A stretch of 64,000 nt of DNA from Streptantibioticus ferralitis (GCF_029223525.1 NZ_JARHTQ010000013.1:1-64000); one strand, 5' to 3'; counted from the stretch's first letter, positions 50,684 through 59,061 are shown. Notes: generated by a model from the sequence alone, not told the origin. Translations and numbers: made by a program.

Positions 50684-51835
50684 CTAGGGCTGGGGTGACT
50701 GCGGGGCCGGTGCCTGCTGGGAATTCGCCGAGAGCCGCTTGTCCAGCCAGAGAATTACCTCCGGGTACTCGGCGCTCCAGGTCTTGAAGTTGTGGCCGCC
50801 CTCGTCGCGGATCAGCGTGTCGATCCTGGTGGGCGCCTTGGCGCTGGAGACGAACCGCATGGTGGGGCCGTAGTTGTCCTCGCCCTTCTTGCTGCTGGTC
50901 AGCAGGAGCGAGACCGGCGGCGCGGGCATGTGCTCCATCCGCCAGATCAGGTCGTTCTCCTTCTTCACCTGGGCGCTGCCCGCGTAGAGGTCGCCGGTGT
51001 CCCGGTCCTGACGGGCGAAGTAGTCGCCGGACAGGCTCGCTCCCGCGCCGTAGCGGGTGGGGTTGGTGATGGGGAACTTCAACGCGCAGTAGCCGCCGGT
51101 GGAGTCACCGACGGCGCCCCAGGAGCCGGGGGTGTCGGCGGAACGGTACTGGCTGGCGATGGCCGACGGCAGGTCCTGGTTGAAGAAGGTCAGCGCCTGC
51201 GGACCGCCGGGCACATCGGTGCAGTTGGTGTCCCGGCCGGGCACGATGGCCGGACGCACCATCACATAGATGGTCGGCTTGATCTTCTTGGCCACGATGT
51301 CGTCGGAGACGGTCCGCGGGATCTTCAGACCGGTGATCAGGTTCTTCGCCACGCCCGGGTAGCCGGTGAGGGCGACGACGACCGGGAACTTGTCCTTCTC
51401 GTGGCCCTTCTGGAAGTACTGCGGCGGCAGGTAGACGAAGCCGTCGGTGGTCAGTCCGGAGGACGGGCCGCGGAAGGTGACCTCCTCGACCTCGCCTGCC
51501 TTGGTCTTGCCGCCCTTGAGCCCCGCGTCGGTCTTGCCCTTGACGGTGAGGGTGACCGGACGACCGTCGTTGGTGTGGCCCGCGTCCATGATCTGCTGGC
51601 CGTCGGGGTTGCCGAGCAGGTCGTTCCACGAGGAGTAGAAGCCGAAGTTGTTGTTGGCCGCGACCAGGACCACGCACAGGATGGCACCCTGCGTCGCCGC
51701 GATCAGCCCGAGGCGGCCGAGCCACGGCACCGGGCCCTTCCTCGCGGCGCGCGGCCACAGCCATAGCGCCACGGCGACCACCGCTACCGCGATGATCACC
51801 AGCACTATGAAGAACACATTGGACGTGAGTCCCAC
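50684..51835 (-). CDS. Membrane-anchored esterase-family alpha/beta hydrolase
   Basis: Protein of 383 residues. Two N-terminal helices (FFIVLVIIAVAVVAVALWLW at 8-27 and GLIAATQGAILCVVLVAANN at about 43-62) anchor an extracellular esterase-D/antigen 85-type domain. Nucleophile in GDSTGGYCAL, oxyanion region VVVALTGYPG, and the catalytic His probably in EGGHNFKTW. In related actinobacteria such enzymes act on envelope lipids. A truncated copy of its 3' end lies between the rodlins, so it has been the outer neighbour of the rodlin locus since before the duplication. Confidence 0.88.
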   Translation of the reverse strand: MGLTSNVFFIVLVIIAVAVVAVALWLWPRAARKGPVPWLGRLGLIAATQGAILCVVLVAANNNFGFYSSWNDLLGNPDGQQIMDAGHTNDGRPVTLTVKGKTDAGLKGGKTKAGEVEEVTFRGPSSGLTTDGFVYLPPQYFQKGHEKDKFPVVVALTGYPGVAKNLITGLKIPRTVSDDIVAKKIKPTIYVMVRPAIVPGRDTNCTDVPGGPQALTFFNQDLPSAIASQYRSADTPGSWGAVGDSTGGYCALKFPITNPTRYGAGASLSGDYFARQDRDTGDLYAGSAQVKKENDLIWRMEHMPAPPVSLLLTSSKKGEDNYGPTMRFVSSAKAPTRIDTLIRDEGGHNFKTWSAEYPEVILWLDKRLSANSQQAPAPQSPQP

Positions 51836-52149
51836 GGTCGTCGCTCTCTCTTCAGGCTTCAGGCAGTCCTTCTCAAGAGAGGAGACGGAAATCCGTTCGG
51901 ATTGGTTTACTCAGCTTTGCAGCCAGCCTTCCCCACCTTTACGGCCCGTCCCGCCCATGGCCCATAGATCTCCCCACTTCAGACATATCCGACATCATCT
52001 GGAGTCTTCCCGATCATCTGGGGCCCGGCACCCCGGGGTTGTGCCCGAACGGGCCGAACGAGCGCATCTGCGGGCCGTCGGAGTCGGGGTCCACCTGATC
52101 ACATGTCAGCGGCCGGGGATGGGCTCGATGGGACAGCCTCGGTTGAGAG
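51836..52149. other. Intergenic region upstream of the esterase
   Basis: About 314 nt. Contains the inverted repeat AATCCG-TT-CGGATT at 51890-51903, 55 bp before the esterase start, a direct repeat TTCAGGC at 51851 and 51857, and two GATCATCTGG-like repeats near 51995 and 52011. No gene seen. Confidence 0.45.
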
Positions 52150-52500
52150 GTGACCGTGCAGCCGATCGCACTGCCGCTGGGGGATCCGGGCACAGGGCAG
52201 GGCCTGCGGCAGCTGACCGAGCTGGGGCTCGCCCTGATGCCGGCCGCACCGATCGGCCTGGAGCGCGCGATCCGGCAGAAGAGCGCCGGGTCGCGGACCC
52301 ATACGCCGGCCGGGGTGGGCAGCGCGCTGTTCATGGATGTCTCCCAGCACGGCCTCAACGGTGCCCTCGGCTTTGACCACGTCTCCTTCGCCCCCTCCCG
52401 GGTGGCCGCGCAGATCATCTCCGGCATCGACTTCATCGGCGGCACCATCTGGCCTCGGAGTTGGCGGAGCTGCCGGGCGTCGTCAGCATCTGGTCGCCAG
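52150..52500 (+). pseudogene. Unidentified, probably frameshifted gene
   Basis: From GTG 52150 (GAGAGG just upstream) about 100 codons look genuinely coding: LRQLTELGLALMPAAPIGLE, ALFMDVSQHGLNGALGFDHV, AAQIISGIDFIGG. At about 52448 the protein-like character jumps to another frame (HLASELAELPGVVSIWSP). The original frame then runs antisense through the CGNR gene, which is not credible. I read it as a gene with a frameshift, or one cut short. Not recognised. Confidence 0.4.
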
Positions 52501-52526
52501 CGGCCGCCGCCACGGACCGGCCGCGG

Positions 52527-53096
52527 TCAGCCCTCTTCCGCCGCCTTCCTGCGGGCCCGCAGCGCCCGTACCCGGCCGCGGCTCGCGCAGGCGGGCGCGG
52601 GGCACCAGCGGCGCCGCCCACCGGGGTTGGCGAACACCGCACGGCAGTCGTGCTCACCGCACAGCGCGAGCGTGCCGCGCTCCGGTCCGGTGAGGTGGTC
52701 CACCGCCTGCCGGGCGATCCGGGCCAGCGCCGCCCCGGCGTCCGGCGGCGGTTCACGCGAGAGCCGCTCGGCGGCCCGCAGTCGCACCGGATCGGGCCGC
52801 CCGGCGAGGAACTCCTCCAGCCGCGCCGCCACCTCCGCCGGCGGCCGGTCGCCCGTCACGGTCGCCATGGCGAGCGCCCGCAGCGCCTCCCGCAGCCGCC
52901 GCGCCGCCGCCACGTCCCGCGCGGTCGGCGGCGTCACGGGCGCCAGCTCGCACCGTTCCAACCACTCCCGCAGCCGTTCCGCGGTGGCGATCCGCTCCAC
53001 CGATCGGTCACTGAACGTCCGCCCGCTGGTGGCCAGCAGGTTGAGCCAGGTAGCGCCGCAGTCGAGCCGGAAGGCGAGCGATCCCTCATCGTCCAC
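52527..53096 (-). CDS. CGNR zinc-finger (ABATE-domain) regulator
   Basis: Transcriptional regulator of 189 residues. The N-terminal ABATE ligand-binding-like domain carries LDCGATWLNLLATSG. The C-terminal zinc finger is CGEHDCRAVF ... RRRWCPAPACASRGRVRALR, a CGNR-type finger whose name motif is altered to CASRGR. The start ATG 53096 lies 10 bp from the first of two identical-type operators shared with the divergent phosphotriesterase-like gene, implying autoregulation. Confidence 0.9.
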   Translation of the reverse strand: MDDEGSLAFRLDCGATWLNLLATSGRTFSDRSVERIATAERLREWLERCELAPVTPPTARDVAAARRLREALRALAMATVTGDRPPAEVAARLEEFLAGRPDPVRLRAAERLSREPPPDAGAALARIARQAVDHLTGPERGTLALCGEHDCRAVFANPGGRRRWCPAPACASRGRVRALRARRKAAEEG

Positions 53097-53105
53097 CGAA
53101 AAATC

Positions 53106-53124
53106 GTAACGCCTGAGCCGTTAC
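53106..53124. promoter_or_regulatory. CGNR operator candidate 1
   Basis: GTAACG-CCTGAGC-CGTTAC: perfect 6-bp arms, 7-bp spacer, immediately upstream of the CGNR gene start. Confidence 0.7.
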
Positions 53125-53137
53125 CCCTTGATAGCGT

Positions 53138-53156
53138 GTAACGGTCTGAGCGTTAC
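53138..53156. promoter_or_regulatory. CGNR operator candidate 2
   Basis: GTAACG-GTCTGAG-CGTTAC: same arms and spacing as the site at 53106, centres 32 bp apart, and both spacers contain CTGAG. Confidence 0.7.
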
Positions 53157-53203
53157 GCCGCCCGGGGGTGTCCCGGCCATTCGCCATTCGATCGGAGCGC
53201 CCG

Positions 53204-54157
53204 ATGGAGCAGACCACCCAGGCAGCCGCCGTCCGTACCGTGCTCGGCGACATCCCCGCCGCCGAGCTGGGCGTCTGCGACGCCCATGACCATCTGTTCT
53301 TCCGCAGTCCGCTGCTGCCCGGTCAGGAGCTGACCGACCCGCTGGCGGCGACCCGGGAGTTGCGGGCCTTCCGCGAGCTGGGCGGGCGGGCGGTCGTGCA
53401 GTGGTCGCCGTTCGGCACCGGCCGCCGCACCGACGCGCTCCCCCGGGTCTCCCGCGACGCCGGCGTACATGTCATCGCGGCGACCGGTCTGCACCAGGCC
53501 GCCCACTGCACGCCCGGCGTACTGGACCGCGTCATGGACCGACTGGCCGAGCTCTTCGTCGCCGAACTGACCGAGGGGGTACGCCAGGACGAGGACCCGG
53601 ACGGCCCCGCCGAGCCGGTCAGGGCAGGACTGATCAAGGTGGCGGGCGCCTTCCACGGCCTCGACACGCACGCCCGGCGGGTGATGGCGGCGGCGGCCGA
53701 GGCGCACCACGCGACCGGCGCGCCGATCGCCGTGCACCACGAACTCGGCACCGCGCCGCTGGACGTACTCGGCCTGCTCTGCGGCGAGTTGGAGGTGCCC
53801 GCGGCCAAGGTGGTCCTCGGCCATCTGAACCGCTCGCCCGATCTGCGCGTCCATCGAGAGGCGGCGCGATCCGGCGCCTTCCTCGCCTTTGACGGGCCGT
53901 CGCGGGCCAACCACGCGACGGACTGGCGGCTGTTCGACGCGCTGGTGGCGCTGGCCGAGGCAGGCCACACGGACCAGGTGCTGATCGGCGGCGACACCAC
54001 GACCGCCGCGGCGCGGGCCGCCACCGGGGGCGGTCCCGGCATCCCGTTCCTGCTGCGCGTGCTCCGGCCGCGCATCGCCCGTGAGTTGGGCGAGCAGAGC
54101 GCTGACGCGTTCTTCGTCGCCAACCCGGCCCGGGCCTTCGCGACGCACTGGCACTGA
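53204..54157 (+). CDS. Phosphotriesterase-family metal-dependent hydrolase
   Basis: Amidohydrolase-superfamily TIM barrel of 317 residues. Metal ligands: DAHDH after strand 1, the likely carbamylated lysine in GLIKVAGAF, histidines in IAVHHELG and VLGHLNRS, and terminal aspartate in IGGDTTT. ATG 53204 is chosen because GGAG lies 6-9 nt upstream; an in-frame GTG at 53168 is less likely. Divergent from the CGNR regulator with shared operators, so probably induced together with it. Substrate could be a lactone or ester. Confidence 0.88.
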   Translation: MEQTTQAAAVRTVLGDIPAAELGVCDAHDHLFFRSPLLPGQELTDPLAATRELRAFRELGGRAVVQWSPFGTGRRTDALPRVSRDAGVHVIAATGLHQAAHCTPGVLDRVMDRLAELFVAELTEGVRQDEDPDGPAEPVRAGLIKVAGAFHGLDTHARRVMAAAAEAHHATGAPIAVHHELGTAPLDVLGLLCGELEVPAAKVVLGHLNRSPDLRVHREAARSGAFLAFDGPSRANHATDWRLFDALVALAEAGHTDQVLIGGDTTTAAARAATGGGPGIPFLLRVLRPRIARELGEQSADAFFVANPARAFATHWH

Positions 54158-54167
54158 GCCATTTCAC

Positions 54168-54180
54168 GCATTCGCAATGC
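54168..54180. promoter_or_regulatory. Palindrome upstream of the ABC importer
   Basis: GCATT-CGC-AATGC, a perfect 5-bp inverted repeat 34 bp before the solute-binding protein start; candidate site for a sugar-responsive repressor. Confidence 0.4.
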
Positions 54181-54213
54181 ACGTTACACGCACCCGGACG
54201 ATACTTCTTGACC

Positions 54214-55518
54214 ATGTCGGAGCCGCAGCACAGCACGCTTCCCATGCTCTCCCGGCGCCGTCTGCTCGGTCTGAGCGGCGGCCTCGCACTCACCGGCGCG
54301 CTCGCCGCCGCCTGCGGGTCGAACACCGGCCGCGGCGGCGGGAGTTCCGGTGGTGGCGGACCGGCGCTGTCGCAGTGGTACCACCAGTACGGCGAGGCGG
54401 GCACCGAACAGGCGGTGCAGCGGTACGCGGCCGCGTACCGGCAGGCCAGGGTCACGGTGCAGTGGCGGCCCGGCGACTACGACCAGCAGACCGCCGCCGC
54501 CCTGCTCACCGACGCCGGACCTGATGTCTTCGAGGTCAACGGGCCTTCCATCGACCAGATCCAGGGCGGTCAGGTCGCCGATCTCACCGAGCAGATCAAG
54601 AACGCCCGCGCCGACTTCAATCCCGCGGTCCTGGCCCCGAAGACGTACCAGGGCAGGGTCTACGGCATTCCGCAGGTCATCGACATGCAGTTGCTCTACT
54701 ACCGCAGGAGCCTGCTGGACAGGGCGGGGGTGCGACCGCCGCAGACGCTCGACGAGTTGGTCGACGCGGCACGCAGACTGACCACCAAGGACACCAAGGG
54801 CCTCTTCCTCGGCAACGACGGCGGCGCCGGTGTGCTCGGCCAGGGCGGCCTTCCGCTGTTCGCGGCCGGGCTGCAACTCGTCACCGACGACGGAAGGACC
54901 GGCTTCGACGACCCGGCCGCCGCCCAGACCCTGGGCAAGCTGCACACCCTGTACGCCAGCGGGTCACTGCTGCTCGGCGCGCCCGCGGACTGGTCCGATC
55001 CCTCGGCGTTCACCCAGGGTCTGACCGCGATGCAGTGGTCCGGCCTGTGGGCGCTGCCGCAGATCAGCAAGGCGCTCGGCGACGACTTCGGCGTGCTGCC
55101 GTTCCCCAGGGACGGTTCGGCGGGGCGCCCTGCCGTACCGGTGGGCGCTTACGCCTCGTCGGTCAGCGCCCGCGGCAAGCACATCGACGCGGCCAAGGCG
55201 TACGCGAAGTGGCTGTGGGTGGACCGCACCGAATACCAGGGGGACTTCGCGCTCTCCTACGGATTCCACATCCCGGCCCGGATCTCGCTGGCGAAGAAGG
55301 CGGCGAAGCTGCGCTCCGGCCCGGCGGCCGACGCGGTGCGCTTCAGCACCGACCACGGGCACGCCCTTCCGCTGCTGTGGACGCCCAAGTCGCAGGTGGC
55401 GCTGGAGGACGCGGTCAGCCGGATCATCAAGGACGGCGCAGACCCGGCGGCGCAGGTCAAAGCGGCGGTGGCGACGGCGAACGCCGAACTCCAGCGCGTC
55501 CGCCGGAAGACGGGCTGA
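54214..55518 (+). CDS. ABC importer extracellular solute-binding lipoprotein
   Basis: Cluster-B type (MalE/sugar) binding protein of 434 residues. A twin-arginine-like SRRRLLGLSGG precedes lipobox LAAAC, so Tat export followed by lipidation is likely. After a GGGSSGGGG linker come LSQWYHQYGEAGTEQAVQRY and the domain with GIPQVIDMQLLYYRRS. No Shine-Dalgarno before the ATG at 54214; an in-frame TTG at 54208 is the alternative. First gene of a three-gene importer operon. Sugar not predictable. Confidence 0.92.
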   Translation: MSEPQHSTLPMLSRRRLLGLSGGLALTGALAAACGSNTGRGGGSSGGGGPALSQWYHQYGEAGTEQAVQRYAAAYRQARVTVQWRPGDYDQQTAAALLTDAGPDVFEVNGPSIDQIQGGQVADLTEQIKNARADFNPAVLAPKTYQGRVYGIPQVIDMQLLYYRRSLLDRAGVRPPQTLDELVDAARRLTTKDTKGLFLGNDGGAGVLGQGGLPLFAAGLQLVTDDGRTGFDDPAAAQTLGKLHTLYASGSLLLGAPADWSDPSAFTQGLTAMQWSGLWALPQISKALGDDFGVLPFPRDGSAGRPAVPVGAYASSVSARGKHIDAAKAYAKWLWVDRTEYQGDFALSYGFHIPARISLAKKAAKLRSGPAADAVRFSTDHGHALPLLWTPKSQVALEDAVSRIIKDGADPAAQVKAAVATANAELQRVRRKTG

Positions 55519-55522
55519 ACCG

Positions 55523-56437
55523 GTGCTGTCCCGGCTGCTCGGACCGCAGCGGCGGTATCTGTGGTTCTGGGTGTTCACCGGCCCCTTTGTCATCGGGCTG
55601 GCGGTGTTCGCGTACATCCCGCTGCTGTGGAGCATCGGGCTCAGCTTCTTCGACGCCCACAACACGGTGACGCCCACGCACTTCGTCGGCTTCGCCAACT
55701 ACGGCTCAATGCTGTCCGATACGGCCTTCACCTCCAGCCTGGCCACCTTCGCGGTCTTCTCGCTGTTCATCGTCCCCGCGACCTACGCGCTCTCGCTCGC
55801 CCTGGCGCTGATGGTCAACCGGCTGCGGTTCGCCCGCGCCTTCTTCCGCTCGGTGTTCTTCCTGCCCACCGCCTGCTCCTATGTCGTCGCCTCGATGATC
55901 TGGAAGCTGTCGGTCTTCAACGGGGTGCGGTTCGGGCTGGCGAACACCGTGCTGGGCTGGTTCGGCGCGGATCCGGCCGCCTGGCTGTCGACCACGCGTC
56001 CGCCCTGGTACTGGGTGGTGATCGTGACCGTACGGCTGTGGCTTCAGGCCGGTTTCTACCTGGTGCTGTTCCTGGCCGGGCTGCAGCGCATTCCGGGCAC
56101 CCTGTACGAGGCGGCGGCGGTGGACGGCGCCCGGCCCGGCTGGCAGGTCTTCCGGCACATCACCTTCCCTCAGCTGCGGGCCACTTCGGTGGCGGTGCTG
56201 CTGTTGCTGGTGATCAACGCGTTCCAGGCGTTCGACGAGTTCTACAACCTGCTGTCCACCGCGCGCGGCTACCCGCCGTACGCCCGGCCGCCGCTGGTCT
56301 ACCTGTACTACGTGGCCCTGGGGCAGGGGCAGGACCTCGGTCTTGGCAGCGCGGGCGCGGTGATCCTCGCCCTGATCATCGCCGTGGTCACGGTGGTGCA
56401 GGCCCGCTGGTTCGGTCTCGGCCGCAAGGAGGCGTGA
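55523..56437 (+). CDS. ABC sugar importer permease (MalF/UgpA-type)
   Basis: Permease of 304 residues with six helices. The EAA loop YEAAAVDGARPGWQVFRHIT that docks the ATPase is intact. GTG 55523 lies 4 nt after the binding-protein stop, and its own stop overlaps the next start (TGATG). Works as a heterodimer with the following permease. Confidence 0.94.
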   Translation: MLSRLLGPQRRYLWFWVFTGPFVIGLAVFAYIPLLWSIGLSFFDAHNTVTPTHFVGFANYGSMLSDTAFTSSLATFAVFSLFIVPATYALSLALALMVNRLRFARAFFRSVFFLPTACSYVVASMIWKLSVFNGVRFGLANTVLGWFGADPAAWLSTTRPPWYWVVIVTVRLWLQAGFYLVLFLAGLQRIPGTLYEAAAVDGARPGWQVFRHITFPQLRATSVAVLLLLVINAFQAFDEFYNLLSTARGYPPYARPPLVYLYYVALGQGQDLGLGSAGAVILALIIAVVTVVQARWFGLGRKEA

Positions 56438-57273
56438 TGGACACCGGGTTGCGCGGGCTCGCGCGGGCCCTGCGGCTGGTCATCCTGGTCGCGCTCGCGG
56501 TGCTGTTCCTGGTCCCCTTCTACCTTCTGGTACGCAACGGCCTGGCCACCGAGTCCGACATCACCGCCCCCAACTGGACCTTCTTCCCACGGCACCTGCA
56601 GTGGGGCAACCTCCGCGAGCTGTTCGACGACCCGTCGGTGCCGATGCTGCACGCGCTGTGGAACTCCGCACAGATCGCGGTGGCGACCACGGCCGGAACA
56701 CTGCTGCTGGCATCGCTGGCCGGATACGGTCTGGCCCGTATCCCCTACCCATGGGCGGACCAGGTCTTCTACGGGATCCTCGGCACCCTCATGATCCCGT
56801 CGGCGGTCACCTTCGTGCCGAGCTTCGTGCTGGTCTCGTCGCTCGGCTGGGTCTCGACGCTGCGCGGGCTGATCGTCCCCACGCTGTTCAGCGCGTTCGC
56901 CGCGTTCCTGTTCCGGCAGTACTTCCTGGGGTTTCCGCAGGAGTTGGAGGACGCCGCGCGGGTGGACGGGCTCGGCTACTGGCGTACCTACTGGCGAATC
57001 GTGGTGCCGAACTCCGCCCCGGTCTTCGCCGCCGTGGGCACGATCGTCTTCATCGGCTCCTGGAACTCGTTCCTGTGGCCGCTGGTCATCGGCCAGGACC
57101 AGCAGTCCTGGACGGTGCAGGTGGCGCTGTCCACGTTCACCACAGGGCAGACCGTCAACCTGCATGAACTGTTCGTCGCTGCGGCCGTGTCGATCCTGCC
57201 GCTGCTGGTGGTGTTCGTCGTGCTGCAGCGCTTCATCGTCGCAGGTGTGGAGCGTAGCGGGATCGACGACTGA
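56437..57273 (+). CDS. ABC sugar importer permease (MalG/UgpE-type)
   Basis: Permease of 278 residues with six helices, EAA loop LEDAARVDGLGYWRTYWRIV. ATG 56437 overlaps the previous stop by one base, with AAGGAGG upstream. No ATP-binding protein gene follows, as is common for Streptomyces sugar importers, which share the ATPase MsiK encoded elsewhere. Confidence 0.94.
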   Translation: MDTGLRGLARALRLVILVALAVLFLVPFYLLVRNGLATESDITAPNWTFFPRHLQWGNLRELFDDPSVPMLHALWNSAQIAVATTAGTLLLASLAGYGLARIPYPWADQVFYGILGTLMIPSAVTFVPSFVLVSSLGWVSTLRGLIVPTLFSAFAAFLFRQYFLGFPQELEDAARVDGLGYWRTYWRIVVPNSAPVFAAVGTIVFIGSWNSFLWPLVIGQDQQSWTVQVALSTFTTGQTVNLHELFVAAAVSILPLLVVFVVLQRFIVAGVERSGIDD

Positions 57274-57348
57274 CCGAGCCGGACTTAGGCTGATCATGTC
57301 AAAACAGGGTAGGCGCCCGCTAAACCGAGCGAGGAATGGGCTGGTGTC

Positions 57349-58281
57349 ATGGGCTGGACCGCGAACGACATACCCGACCAGACCGGCCGTACCGCAGTGG
57401 TCACCGGCGCCAACAGCGGGATCGGCTACTGCGCCGCCCGTGAGCTGGCCCGGCACGGCGCACACGTCCTGCTCGCCTGCCGCAGTGAGCAGCGCGGCAA
57501 GGACGCCGTCGACCGGTTGACGTGCGAGGTGCCGTCCGCCCGGGTCACCCACCGCCGTCTGGACCTCGCGGATCTGGCGTCGGTACGCGCGTTCGCCAAG
57601 GACTACTCCGAGGACCGGCTCGACCTGCTGGTCAACAACGCGGGCGTGATGGCACTGCCGTATGCCAGGACGATGGACGGCTTCGAGACCCAGTTCGGCG
57701 TCAACCACCTCGGCCACTTCGCGCTGACCGGGTTGCTGCTGCCGAAGCTGCTGGCCACCCCGGGCGCCCGCGTGGTGAGCGTCTCCAGCGGTTTGCACGT
57801 GATCGGCAACATCGACCCGGGCGACCTCAACAGCGAGCGCAGGTACCGGCGTTGGACCGCCTACGGGCGCTCGAAGAGCGCGAACCTGCTGTTCATCCAC
57901 GAGTTGGCCCGCCGGTTGCGGGCGGCCGGATCCGATGTGATCGCCGCCGCGGCGCACCCCGGTTACGCGGACACGAATCTGCAGACGGCCGGGCCCAAGT
58001 TGGACGACCGCAGGTTCGCGGAGCGGATCGCCCAGCTCGGCAACCAGCTTCTCGCCCAGTCCCCCGTCACGGGCGCGCTGCCGACGCTCTACGCGGCGAC
58101 CGCCGCGGACGTACGGCCGGATGCGTTCTTCGGTCCCCGGATGCTGTCGGTGTGGGGCGGTCCCGCCAGCTCGTGGCGGGCCCCCTGGACGCTCAACGAC
58201 GTCGCCGCCGAGCGCCTGTGGACCGCGTCGGAGCAGTTGACCGATGTGCGGTACGCGGGGTTGGCGGCCGTGACCCAGTAG
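57349..58281 (+). CDS. Short-chain dehydrogenase/reductase (WW-domain oxidoreductase/retinol dehydrogenase-like)
   Basis: NAD(P)-dependent SDR of 310 residues. Cofactor motif TGANSGIGYCAA, LLVNNAGVMA, active-site serine in SVSSGLH, and catalytic YGRSK. Downstream of the importer by 75 nt but probably with its own promoter. Its stop codon lies at the first base of an operator-like decamer that belongs to the next gene. Substrate unknown. Confidence 0.92.
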   Translation: MGWTANDIPDQTGRTAVVTGANSGIGYCAARELARHGAHVLLACRSEQRGKDAVDRLTCEVPSARVTHRRLDLADLASVRAFAKDYSEDRLDLLVNNAGVMALPYARTMDGFETQFGVNHLGHFALTGLLLPKLLATPGARVVSVSSGLHVIGNIDPGDLNSERRYRRWTAYGRSKSANLLFIHELARRLRAAGSDVIAAAAHPGYADTNLQTAGPKLDDRRFAERIAQLGNQLLAQSPVTGALPTLYAATAADVRPDAFFGPRMLSVWGGPASSWRAPWTLNDVAAERLWTASEQLTDVRYAGLAAVTQ

Positions 58282-58300
58282 TGGCATCACGTGGTGCCAC
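58281..58300. promoter_or_regulatory. Decamer pair (GTGGCATCAC, GTGGTGCCAC)
   Basis: Two abutting decamers form an 18-of-20 palindrome with CACGTG at its centre, directly after the SDR gene. A further related decamer GTGGCACCGC occurs at 58330-58339. Confidence 0.55.
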
Positions 58301-58428
58301 TAGATGCGCCAGAGAGGCGGAGACTCTACGTGGCACCGCATTGACGCAACTCGACGTCGACACGTTTCCACAGGTCAGAGCCGTCACATTAGCCCTGACC
58401 CACAACCGCTCCCGCTACGGGCTTGCAT

Positions 58429-58462
58429 GTGGCGCCACAGTGGTGCCACCATGACGTCATGG
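58429..58462. promoter_or_regulatory. Decamer pair plus palindrome over the start codon
   Basis: GTGGCGCCAC (58429-58438, perfect palindrome) and GTGGTGCCAC (58440-58449) are followed by the perfect 14-bp palindrome CCATGACGTCATGG (58449-58462), which contains the ATG of the ribbon-helix-helix gene. Binding here would block initiation. Confidence 0.6.
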
Positions 58463-58980
58463 ACCTCACGCCGTATGTCGACAACCTCCGCCGCGAACTC
58501 GCGGTGGCCGCCGAAGCAGGCGGCGAAGAAGCCCGCGAGCTGGCCGAGCGGCTCACCGCTCCCCTGGAGTCGGCGACCCGCCTGACGATGCTCAATGTGC
58601 TCTCCGCCGCGATGGACGAGATCACCCGCGAACTCGCCCCGGGCTCGGTCGACGTACGGCTGCGCGGGCTCGACCCCGACTTCGTGGTGACGCGGCCGGC
58701 GGGCGACGAGGCGTACGAGGACAGGAGCGGGCCCCCCGAGCCGCTCAAGGCACCGGCCCCGGCCGACGGTGACGACGGCGGCACCGCCCGCGTCAACCTG
58801 CGCCTGCCCGCCCACCTCAAGGCGCGCGCCGAGGAGGCCGCGAGCCGCGAGGGCCTGTCGGTCAACGCGTGGCTGGTACGAGCCGTGTCGGCCGCGGTCG
58901 ACGGCGGCACCCGGTCACGTACGGCGGAGACCCGCACCACCCGCACCGTCGGACAGAGCTTCACGGGCTGGGTGCGCTAG
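58459..58980 (+). CDS. Ribbon-helix-helix (HicB/Arc-like) regulator
   Basis: Protein of 173 residues. The N-terminal half is helical and acidic; residues about 115-150 (ARVNLRLPAHLKARAEEAAS, then LSVNAWLVRAVSAAV) form an Arc/MetJ-type ribbon-helix-helix. It resembles the HicB antitoxin fold but no HicA toxin is adjacent. ATG 58459 is embedded in a palindrome. It heads a cluster with DUF4097 and DrrAB-type genes, an arrangement I recall from other Streptomyces, and is the likely local repressor. Confidence 0.85.
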   Translation: MDLTPYVDNLRRELAVAAEAGGEEARELAERLTAPLESATRLTMLNVLSAAMDEITRELAPGSVDVRLRGLDPDFVVTRPAGDEAYEDRSGPPEPLKAPAPADGDDGGTARVNLRLPAHLKARAEEAASREGLSVNAWLVRAVSAAVDGGTRSRTAETRTTRTVGQSFTGWVR

Positions 58981-59061
58981 CCGCGCCCCGGCCACCCCAC
59001 TTCACCCACACCACGTCCCACCAGCAGGGACGCCACGAAGACCCAGGAGGACGGGACAGCT

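Larger units (their letters stand above)
49077..50950. repeat. Tandem duplication of rodlin gene plus 3' end of esterase gene
   Basis: Segment 49077 to about 49987 is repeated from about 49988 onward. The two copies align from ACGCGAACAC, through a nearly identical 5' leader (for example GATCCAGGCGAGTGAACGAT in both), the rodlin gene, its hairpin terminator and the 3' part of the minus-strand esterase. Divergence is greatest in the rodlin C-terminal half and in the esterase tail. Confidence 0.8.

Noticed and set aside
56308-58290. Open frame of about 660 codons opposite the permease and SDR genes
   Set aside because: Antisense to clear genes with intact motifs; low-complexity composition.
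58459-58980. HicAB toxin-antitoxin pair
   Set aside because: The protein has an RHH domain like HicB, but no HicA-like toxin frame precedes or follows it.
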